Shown here piece after piece: positions 1-5,892 of a DNA stretch of 6,011 nucleotides. The stretch lies in NCBI GenBank assembly GCA_003354225.1, contig PIVH01000378.1, positions 1-6,011 of the forward strand, written 5' to 3'. The position numbers were made by a program, and so were the translations under genes. The notes under the pieces were generated by a model that saw only the letters and a list, made by a program, of their open reading frames with translations, was not told the DNA's origin and searched no databases. Source of the stretch: Globobulimina sp. Lineage: Eukaryota > Foraminifera > Rotaliida. Each line of letters begins with the position of its first letter. Position 1 is the first letter of the stretch.

Positions 1-2417
1 GTTTGCGTTTGGAACCGCTTTCTGTATTCAACAAAGTCATAATCGATGTCAACATAATGGAACAAGATGGCCCAATAATTGTGTGCCTCAATACTTTTTG
101 TATGCGGCGCAAAATGAATATGCTGCGTCCCTTTAAATATGATGGCATCGCCCACATTATTCAAAATCTCATAATTTTCGCTGTAATCGGTGGGATGGAA
201 ATTTTTCTTTTGTGCTGGAACCATTTGCTTATTGAAATAAATGGGAAATGGAAAAGCAATCTCATTTTCCTGATTGATGGTCAACAGAATGGAATAAGTG
301 TTGTCCTCTCGCAGTGTTTGTGCGATATTATGGATATAAAAATTGGTGTTATTGAAATCAATAAACATCGAATAGGATTTCTTAACATTTCTGCCAACAA
401 AATAAGACATAATTTCTCCAAAATCCTGCAAATAAATATATGAAATCCTGTCGTTTGTGGCACGAAAATGCTTCTGATTTTTATAATGATTCCTGAGCCA
501 TTTACATTCGATCAAATTCAACAAATTCTTCAATTGAACCACCCCAAATCTTGCAAATTGCTGTCGAATAATATTCAAATTCCGCAGTCCAAATAACACA
601 TCAAATCGAGGCGGGGGACTCGCTTCAAATTGTTGCGTATTATCCAAATTATTTACAATTATTTCTGCCTCGGAACCATCGCCAAACAACAAAGCCAAAT
701 CGTCGCTATATTTATAAATATATTCGCGTATAATCCAGCGTAATTTGATGGTATTTAAGAAATATTTGATGTTGAATTGGTCCCTATGATTCTCGTCAAC
801 ATTTAACAAATAATTATACGTATCATATGTATGGAAGTTGCAATAATATAAGTTGTATTGGTGCAGATTTATCAATTCGTCCACATATTTCTTGCCAGAC
901 TTGGAGCCATAATATTGTTTTATGCATATTTTCAAAGCTTTGTCCGTATATTTTTTGTAAGACGCCACGTCGCCAAATAACAAATAATTATATCCGCGCA
1001 ATACATTCATTTGAGACAATTTCAAATAATAATTTGCTTTCAAAAGTTGCAGTTGCTGAATGGAGAAATATTGCAAAGACTCGTTTTGATTTATAATTAG
1101 TTGCTTCTTTACAGCCAAATATTTGCCGACCGCATTTATTTTGTGATTGAACAGATTCATTCCGTCCACTTCTTCATTTCCAACGTATAACACACTCGAA
1201 AGCAGCGAAATAATCAAATGTAGATCCACCAAATCATTGTCATTTTCATTTTCCTTTTGAGCTTCCAACATTTTTGCAGTCAAATTCAAATATTGAATGG
1301 CAAACAAGTTCCAATTTATGTTCTCGTTTCGTGTCCGAAAATAAATGATATTCTCATACAAATCATTGCCATTATTTGCTGTTTTGGGGAGGGAATATAT
1401 CAAATTTGAGCGCAGTGTCAATGAATAAGTGCTGTTGTATGGCAATGCAAAATCGGTCAAATTGCACAGAATTAGTTCATCATCGATGATTTGCAGAAAT
1501 TGTTTGTCATTTCCTTTGATAACTTTCCATATTTCCTCTCCATTCTTTGTGTGCAGAATGATATGCATCTCACTGTAAATATTTATGTCCACAAAATGCG
1601 TGAATGTGAATATGATTTCTGTCTCATTTCTATCCACATCGACGATGCTATTATTTTTCAGCGAAATGGCCTGAATCTGCGGCTTGAAAAAGGAGGACGG
1701 AGAAAATCGAAATTTGAGCAAAGGCTTCCAAAGTTTGAGCGTATTGTTGTGGTAAAGCCAGGAATTATGGATTATATTCATTGGATACACCATTTTCGTC
1801 ATACTTTGGTGCATTACGGGTAATGGCGCATAAATGTACGCTTCGTCGCTGCTGAGATTATGGCCAACAATCCACCGCTTACTGTCCGTATTGGAGTCAT
1901 ACAGAAAAAGCTTCAAATTACGATGGTATTTATCCGTTTTGGTCCAAATAAGTTTGTTGTTTGCATAGCGGATCGGGGATAAAATCCATTCTCCTTTCAA
2001 ATAATCATATTGTTGGTGGATGGAAGAGGTCCATCCATACAAGTTCGCATTCGTTATATTGATATTGAACAATGTCATTTCATTCATATCCTTCGGATCT
2101 TTGACGTGAAACTTGAGCATATATTCGTCAATGTCATTGTTTATCAAATCAGCCCATTTTATCACAGATTGCAATGCCAGTTTGAGGCAGCATTTATAAT
2201 CATTGCCAACACATTCTGCATCGATTTGTGTTGTATGCGGTGTGAGTGCCGACAGACATTGAGTACAATCAGTGACTGCTTCTTGTTCTCGGCCATAAAG
2301 TGTATAATAGACATCGTATTCATCTGTTTCTGATTCGTCCACTAAATATAGGTATAAATAGACATAATGCACGGGACATAAAATAAATACAATTAGAAAA
2401 ATCTCCAAGAAAGACAT
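1..2417 (-). CDS. Large secretory-pathway protein with Ig-like, helical and degenerate 2OG-oxygenase-like domains (3' end outside window)
   Basis: Seen: the minus strand stays open for 805 codons plus 2 bases from ATG at 2417 to the window edge, so the C-terminus is missing. Residues 3-26 are strongly hydrophobic (signal peptide or anchor), and about ten N-glycosylation sequons follow, suggesting the secretory lumen. Next come a Cys cluster (C51, C54, C69, C76, C77) and a Trp/Tyr-rich stretch at 118-200 (core RWIVG) of unknown family. Residues 243-364 follow the SbsA/Big_5 Ig-like pattern, ending IIYFRTRN. Residues 367-575 look helical, partly TPR-like. From about 608 the protein resembles 2OG-Fe(II) oxygenases: FARFGVVQLKN at 621-631, SYSMFIDF at 681-688, GDAIIFKG at 756-763, H768, and FHYVD at 786-790. 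The expected HxD reads H696-N-I, so activity is doubtful. An in-frame ATG at 2462 would add 15 residues with three Lys and is an equally legal start. No intron is needed. Family calls come from motif reading only. Confidence 0.9.
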   Translation of the reverse strand, partial: MSFLEIFLIVFILCPVHYVYLYLYLVDESETDEYDVYYTLYGREQEAVTDCTQCLSALTPHTTQIDAECVGNDYKCCLKLALQSVIKWADLINNDIDEYMLKFHVKDPKDMNEMTLFNINITNANLYGWTSSIHQQYDYLKGEWILSPIRYANNKLIWTKTDKYHRNLKLFLYDSNTDSKRWIVGHNLSSDEAYIYAPLPVMHQSMTKMVYPMNIIHNSWLYHNNTLKLWKPLLKFRFSPSSFFKPQIQAISLKNNSIVDVDRNETEIIFTFTHFVDINIYSEMHIILHTKNGEEIWKVIKGNDKQFLQIIDDELILCNLTDFALPYNSTYSLTLRSNLIYSLPKTANNGNDLYENIIYFRTRNENINWNLFAIQYLNLTAKMLEAQKENENDNDLVDLHLIISLLSSVLYVGNEEVDGMNLFNHKINAVGKYLAVKKQLIINQNESLQYFSIQQLQLLKANYYLKLSQMNVLRGYNYLLFGDVASYKKYTDKALKICIKQYYGSKSGKKYVDELINLHQYNLYYCNFHTYDTYNYLLNVDENHRDQFNIKYFLNTIKLRWIIREYIYKYSDDLALLFGDGSEAEIIVNNLDNTQQFEASPPPRFDVLFGLRNLNIIRQQFARFGVVQLKNLLNLIECKWLRNHYKNQKHFRATNDRISYIYLQDFGEIMSYFVGRNVKKSYSMFIDFNNTNFYIHNIAQTLREDNTYSILLTINQENEIAFPFPIYFNKQMVPAQKKNFHPTDYSENYEILNNVGDAIIFKGTQHIHFAPHTKSIEAHNYWAILFHYVDIDYDFVEYRKRFQTQ
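2353..2360 (+). promoter_or_regulatory. TATA-box-like element (candidate)
   Basis: TATAAATA followed by G matches the eukaryotic TATA consensus and lies 111-118 bp upstream of the rightward ATG, inside the N-terminal hydrophobic coding segment of the leftward gene. If used, initiation about 30 bp downstream would give a leader of roughly 80 nt containing the 6-codon upstream frame at 2416. In AT-rich DNA that codes for Tyr and Leu, this match may be chance. Confidence 0.25.
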
Positions 2418-2478
2418 GCTTTCAAGTTTCAACTGAAAAGTTTTTGTTATTAGTTTCTGCATTTCAAGACATGCTTTC
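2411..2478. repeat. 13-bp direct repeat pair carrying the two divergent start codons
   Basis: The 13-mer AAGACATGCTTTC occurs at 2411-2423 and again at 2466-2478, exactly 55 bp apart. Its central CATG gives an ATG on each strand. In the left copy the minus-strand ATG starts the leftward gene, and the plus-strand ATG opens a 6-codon frame (2416-2436, stop TGA). In the right copy the plus-strand ATG starts the rightward gene, and the minus-strand ATG opens a 2-codon frame (2472-2464, stop TGA). The repeat is exact; its function is not known. Confidence 0.8.
2418..2470. promoter_or_regulatory. 53-bp divergent intergenic region
   Basis: Only 53 bp separate the ATG of the leftward gene (2417) from that of the rightward gene (2471). 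If the leftward gene starts at the alternative ATG at 2462, only 8 bp remain. Promoter elements and 5' leaders must therefore lie here or inside the opposite gene's coding sequence. The gap holds a 12-bp inverted repeat, TTTCA-AC-TGAAA, at 2427-2438, which could be a protein-binding site. A bidirectional promoter is inferred from geometry alone; no transcription start is visible. Confidence 0.55.
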
Positions 2479-5143
2479 TTTAAACAAACACGACATAGCA
2501 GCCACGATCAAGGATAGATATGCAATCATCACTTATGACTTTTATTTTGAAAATGGAAATATAAACAGCAACGGCGGCAGTGACGAATTAAGATTTGAGA
2601 TAACCATCGATTGTGATGCTTTCATATCGAGTTTCGAAGCCAATATTGATGGAGAAATATTTTCAGGTCAAACCAAAGAAAAAGAAAAAGCAGACAAAGA
2701 ATACAAAGCAGCCAAGAAAAAGAATGAAAATGCCATATTAATATCGCAGCCATTCGATAACATTCCAAATGTATTTGAGATAAAAACAAATATTGACTCA
2801 AAATCAAAAGTATTGTTAACCATAACAATTGAACAATATTTGAAGAAAAGGTTTAATTTCAATCAGTTAAATGTTCAAATATTACGCAATTTGAGTCGGT
2901 ATAATATTGTGTGTAATTATCAACACATTTCGTTTAAATTAAACATCACAGATTTAACTGGCATTTATGACGTTGATATTCCTTCGAATGTTGTCATTGA
3001 GAACAAAATAATCGACAAATTCAAGCAAAACTGCATCATAAATGGCAAAATAACGCAAAACAATAATAACTGTGCTGCAAATGAATTGATATTAAAATAT
3101 AAAATTGTCGGCGAACAAAATGATTCGATGCTATTATTTGACAAAGAATCAAACACATTTTGCCACATTATCTCAGATATTATGACGGATTCAATGATGA
3201 ACGCAACTGATGGCACAGAAGGCGGATCTGACGATATTGAGGAAAATGTATTGATAGCTCGTCGTGTGGTGATTGTGATTGATAGATCGGGCAGTATGTC
3301 GGGGATAAAATGGAAGAAAACAATCTCAGCAACCAATGCTAGTTTGAAACAATTAAGAAGCGGATATGACAGATATTGCATTATTTTATGTGGCAATCAG
3401 TTGGAGTTTGTGCCCACAGAGAACATCAAAGCAGCCACTAACTCAAACATAAAATACTCCATTTCCTATTTAGAAAAGCAAATGGCGACAGGCTGCGAAC
3501 TTATAAATGATGCCTTGTTGAAAGGAATTGCTTTGATCAAGAAAGATATCGAGGAATTGAATGAAAATATTAATGCTGACAACTATTATATGAATCAAAT
3601 TATTTTCATAACCGATGGCAATCCGACCATTGGCGAGACAAATACCGATAAAATAACATTGAATGTTTCCGCTGCCAATGATTTACGCAAAATTGACAAA
3701 TACAGTTCAAAGATATCCATATTTTCGTTTGGGATCGGCAGAGATGGCAATGATTCGCAATGGGTCTCGGATTTGAATCATTTGTTTTTGAGGAAGTTAT
3801 CTTTAAATAACCACGGATTTTATAAGCGAATCAAACAAACATCGGCGGACACTCTGTTTGCTGATTATTTTACGATTTTATCGAAACCCGTTTTGTCGAA
3901 CATTGAAATTAAATATCACAATAAAAATATTACACAGCTTACTGGCACAACATTTAATGCTTTGTATGCCGGAAATGATTTAATTATTTGTGGCAGAATT
4001 GAGAATATTGAGAATAGTGAAAACAAAATGACATTAAATGCGACAATCTCTGCGATCACCGGCAAAGAAGTCAGCAAAAATAATGGAGTGACGACGAAAC
4101 CAATTCATATTCGAAAAGAACTGGAAGTAAATATTGATTTGGATGATATGAAAGAGGCAGAAAAAAATAATAATAATATCGAGAGGATTTGGGCATATTT
4201 GAAATTAAAACAATTTGCAGAAAACAAGCTAATGACAAATGATATGATTGAGGTGGATGAGGATGAAAAAAAAGAAAATGACAAAGTGCCCTTGAATTTG
4301 GCGATGAAATATAAGTTTGTAACACCGTGGACGTCGATGATTGTTGTCAAGAAAAAGAAGGAAATCTTTGAAGAAAAGGACGACGAATATGGTGAGATGT
4401 CGGCTGAAATGGAAGAACATAAAATAAAATTGGTGACAATTGGAGATAGTAACTGTGGTAAAACCAGTTTAATATTAAGATTTGTGGAGAATGTATTTGA
4501 GAAGAAAAGGGACGAAGTTACGATGAACATAAACTGCAAAAATAAGAAATTAAAAATAAACGATGATTATTTTACTGTGGCTTTATGGGACACTGCCGGC
4601 CAAGAAAAATATTCCTCGACTTTGGCTCCAATGTATTTGCGAAATGCAAATGGAATAATATTTGTTTGCGATATTAATAATATGGAATCAATCGATAATG
4701 TCAGAAAGTGGGCAAATTCCATAAACCAAACCATAGAGTTTAATAAAAATAATTCCATTTTGATTGTAAATAAATCAGATTTGAGTGATGGCGATGATGA
4801 AACTGCAATTCATAAAATCAAAGAATTGACAAATAAGTTGGGAATTAATTACGTAGTGACTTCTGCAAAAAATAATTTAAATGTAAAAAGCACTTTTTTC
4901 AAATTGATTGGGTCGATTTACGACACAATGTTTGAAAATAAAGTGGCAAATATGCGGAATAAGAATAATAATAATAATAATATCCCAACATATGGTATGG
5001 CCGCATCTGGGTATTCTGCAGCTGGATATTCAAGTTATCATTCACATTCACGCAGTACTCACACAAGTCGCATGTGTGTGGCTTTAGATGAAGGCAGTTA
5101 TCTCTCAAACAACAGAGACAAAAGATCAGGAGGATGTTGTTAA
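2471..5143 (+). CDS. VIT-vWA protein fused to a prenylated Rab-like GTPase (890 aa)
   Basis: Seen: a complete intron-free ORF. The start is the first in-frame ATG, at 2471; the ORF reaches back to 2387, but with no other ATG. Residues 12-140 are a VIT domain, with the KEK-x-AD-x-EY-x-AA core at 70-81. Residues 264-470 are a vWA domain with a full MIDAS: D271-x-S-x-S275, T340 and D382. Residues 471-627 match the segment after vWA in inter-alpha-trypsin-inhibitor heavy-chain-like proteins (LSKPVL, ICGRI, KYKFVTPWTSM). A charged linker at 628-649 leads to a Rab-like GTPase at 650-822: P-loop GDSNCGKTS (658-666), T684 in switch I, WDTAGQE (706-712), NKSD (767-770), TSAK (797-800). A low-complexity tail (Asn6, then Ser/Tyr/His-rich) ends GGCC, the Rab double-geranylgeranylation signal. 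Inferred role: a cytosolic GTP-switched adaptor on endomembranes that binds partners through the metal-dependent vWA site. No signal peptide is visible, unlike secreted VIT-vWA proteins. The domain calls are firm; the cellular role is unknown. Confidence 0.97.
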   Translation: MLSLNKHDIAATIKDRYAIITYDFYFENGNINSNGGSDELRFEITIDCDAFISSFEANIDGEIFSGQTKEKEKADKEYKAAKKKNENAILISQPFDNIPNVFEIKTNIDSKSKVLLTITIEQYLKKRFNFNQLNVQILRNLSRYNIVCNYQHISFKLNITDLTGIYDVDIPSNVVIENKIIDKFKQNCIINGKITQNNNNCAANELILKYKIVGEQNDSMLLFDKESNTFCHIISDIMTDSMMNATDGTEGGSDDIEENVLIARRVVIVIDRSGSMSGIKWKKTISATNASLKQLRSGYDRYCIILCGNQLEFVPTENIKAATNSNIKYSISYLEKQMATGCELINDALLKGIALIKKDIEELNENINADNYYMNQIIFITDGNPTIGETNTDKITLNVSAANDLRKIDKYSSKISIFSFGIGRDGNDSQWVSDLNHLFLRKLSLNNHGFYKRIKQTSADTLFADYFTILSKPVLSNIEIKYHNKNITQLTGTTFNALYAGNDLIICGRIENIENSENKMTLNATISAITGKEVSKNNGVTTKPIHIRKELEVNIDLDDMKEAEKNNNNIERIWAYLKLKQFAENKLMTNDMIEVDEDEKKENDKVPLNLAMKYKFVTPWTSMIVVKKKKEIFEEKDDEYGEMSAEMEEHKIKLVTIGDSNCGKTSLILRFVENVFEKKRDEVTMNINCKNKKLKINDDYFTVALWDTAGQEKYSSTLAPMYLRNANGIIFVCDINNMESIDNVRKWANSINQTIEFNKNNSILIVNKSDLSDGDDETAIHKIKELTNKLGINYVVTSAKNNLNVKSTFFKLIGSIYDTMFENKVANMRNKNNNNNNIPTYGMAASGYSAAGYSSYHSHSRSTHTSRMCVALDEGSYLSNNRDKRSGGCC
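4964..4981 (+). repeat. AAT trinucleotide microsatellite encoding Asn6
   Basis: Six perfect AAT codons encode N832-N837 in the flexible tail between the GTPase domain and the prenylation motif. A Ser/Tyr/Gly/His-rich low-complexity stretch follows (about residues 842-867). Length change here would be in frame and would alter only the linker to the membrane anchor. A shorter Asn4 run is at residues 566-569. Confidence 0.9.
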
Positions 5144-5186
5144 ATTATATTGACGCAATTTTGTAATTATTCTAATTTAAATATCA

Positions 5187-5192
5187 AATAAA
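5187..5192 (+). terminator. Poly(A) signal candidate of the VIT-vWA-Rab gene
   Basis: AATAAA lies 44 bp after the TAA stop at 5141-5143, in an AT-rich 3' flank. Position and sequence fit a canonical eukaryotic cleavage and polyadenylation signal and imply a 3' UTR of only about 60-80 nt. Such hexamers are frequent by chance in AT-rich DNA, so this is moderate evidence. Confidence 0.5.
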
Positions 5193-5213
5193 TATTTAGC
5201 ACCAATACTATAG

Positions 5214-5235
5214 CTGCTTCGTGCAGTGATCTGCA
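5214..5235 (+). repeat. Overlapping short inverted repeats
   Basis: CTGC (5214-5217), GCAG (5223-5226) and CTGC (5231-5234) are arranged so that the middle block can pair with either neighbour. One hairpin has a TTCGT loop. The other is TGCAG-TGAT-CTGCA at 5222-5235. The stems are only 4-5 bp, just downstream of the poly(A) signal. The inverted repeats are real as sequence; a role in termination or RNA folding is not shown. Confidence 0.4.
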
Positions 5236-5390
5236 TTTTGTATTGTCCCATAATGAACAAATATTTCCAATTTACATATAAATTCGGAACTTTTTTTAGC
5301 TTTTATATGTTGCTGCTTTTAGCGATAGTGGGAGTTTGGACAGGCTAAAAAATTTTCGATTCCCAAAATACTGTACCTCACACCACTGCA

Positions 5391-5433
5391 GACAAAAAAA
5401 AACAAAGAAAAAAAGCATATAATAATAATAATG
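5391..5433. repeat. A-rich tract with ATA/AAT simple repeat
   Basis: A run of nine A followed by further A-rich blocks broken by single C and G bases leads into several AAT units (about 5419-5432). It is simple-sequence DNA of the kind common in AT-rich spacers. No target-site duplication or adjoining retroelement body was found that would make it a retrotransposon tail. Confidence 0.7.
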
Positions 5434-5438
5434 AAATG

Positions 5439-5473
5439 ACTCAGGTAGGATTTAAACCTACATCGATGTGAGT
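5439..5473. repeat. Nested inverted repeat, partly tRNA T-arm-like
   Basis: An outer stem ACTCA (5439-5443) pairs with TGAGT (5469-5473), and an inner stem GTAGG (5445-5449) pairs with CCTAC (5457-5461) around a 7-base loop. On the minus strand the inner hairpin reads GTAGG-TTTAAAT-CCTAC, the shape of a tRNA T-arm with one change from TTCAAAT, followed by CTGAGTC as a possible acceptor strand. No matching anticodon arm could be built, so it is not called a tRNA gene. Confidence 0.45.
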
Positions 5474-5500
5474 TATATCCACAACATTTAGCCAATAAAT

Positions 5501-5516
5501 CAACATTTGTATGTTG
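5501..5516. repeat. Perfect 6-bp hairpin
   Basis: CAACAT (5501-5506) and ATGTTG (5511-5516) form a perfect inverted repeat around TTGT. The motif CAACATTT also occurs as a direct copy at 5482-5489. No function can be assigned. Confidence 0.4.
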
Positions 5517-5564
5517 GTAAAGAATGAGGGATTAAATTTAGTTTTGCGTTTCTGCAAATCCAAA

Positions 5565-5581
5565 CTAACGTTTCTATTTAG
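5565..5581 (+). promoter_or_regulatory. Intron 3'-end-like signal (branch point plus AG)
   Basis: CTAAC at 5565-5569 is followed after a short T-rich stretch by AG at 5580-5581, the classical layout of branch point, pyrimidine tract and 3' splice site. A protease-like coding fragment starts 15 bp beyond. In the frame of that fragment a TAA at 5588-5590 intervenes, so this exact AG cannot be its acceptor unless the fragment is dead. The next AG, at 5595-5596, would restore the frame. Confidence 0.25.
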
Positions 5582-5596
5582 AAAGGTTAATTCAAG

Positions 5597-5668
5597 AGAA
5601 TTGTGGGTGGAACAGCCGGAGCTGCAGACACACGCTCTATTGTTGAGCTACTGAGTCGGTCTCAACCT
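5597..5668 (+). pseudogene. Possible exon or relic of an S1 (trypsin-like) serine protease N-terminus
   Basis: Twenty-four codons begin RIVGGTAGA and continue to a VELLS strand, close in spacing to the activation site (R, then IVGG) and first beta strand of trypsin-family proteases. A Cys follows (5672-5674) where that family has its FCGG Cys. The GGSLI and TAAHC catalytic-His blocks are not found downstream in this or other frames. An in-frame TAA lies three codons before the Arg, and a donor-like GTTTGT starts at 5669. It could be a lone 72-bp exon of a split gene, a decayed fragment, or a chance match. Confidence 0.25.
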
Positions 5669-5892
5669 GTTTGTTTTTTGTGTTCAATGTGTCTTCAAAT
5701 ATTTAAAATCTTCAAATATAAATCTAAATTAATTGTGGGAATTATACACAAATGCAACCACAGATCGTGGTCTTTCATTTATATCCAACCATTGCTTAGC
5801 AAAGTTTACGTTAGCATCCATCCCTTTTATTTTTTGAAGTGTAGTACAGTCAGACTCACTAAGAATTTCATTTTGGCATTTCTTTTTTGACC

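Larger units (their letters stand above)
5144..5892. other. AT-rich intergenic spacer without a convincing gene
   Basis: About 750 bp separate the Rab-fusion gene from the partial gene at the right edge. No long reading frame with protein-like composition is present on either strand. It contains the poly(A) signal, several short hairpins, an A-rich tract followed by ATA/AAT repeats (5391-5433), an intron-like 3' end at 5565-5581 and a short protease-like coding fragment at 5597-5668. The 9-mer CTGCAGACA occurs at 5386-5394 and 5622-5630. The stretch near 5600-5665 is visibly richer in G+C than its surroundings. The open frame running to the TGA at 5888-5890 is not protein-like after about 5670. 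Confidence 0.6.

Noticed and set aside
3-2333. Plus-strand open frames at 3-443, 827-1096, 1491-1823 and 2010-2333
   Set aside because: They lie wholly antisense to the continuous 805-codon minus-strand frame, which has domain-like patterns and a signal sequence. Their own translations look like random Ile/Cys/His-rich antisense sequence.
2444-2470. TTG at 2444 as start of the VIT-vWA-Rab protein
   Set aside because: A non-ATG start is unnecessary in a eukaryotic gene when ATG 2471 follows nine codons later, and the VIT domain begins well after it.
2622-5108. Minus-strand open frames inside the VIT-vWA-Rab gene
   Set aside because: All overlap a frame with unmistakable domains, and their Phe/Ser/Leu-rich translations are typical antisense shadows.
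5340-5370. Pol III B-box-like TTCGATTCC in the 3' spacer (5355-5363)
   Set aside because: The flanking bases cannot form a T-stem and no A-box or tRNA fold is present at the right distance.
5632-5665. tRNA D-arm-like GCTC...GAGC followed by CTGAGTC
   Set aside because: No T-arm or acceptor stem can be placed downstream, and the same bases read well as a protease-like coding fragment.
5603-5890. A 95-codon protein in the spacer starting at GTG 5603
   Set aside because: There is no ATG at its start, an in-frame TAA lies just upstream, and only the first 24 or so codons look protein-like. The remainder is AT-rich, without domains.
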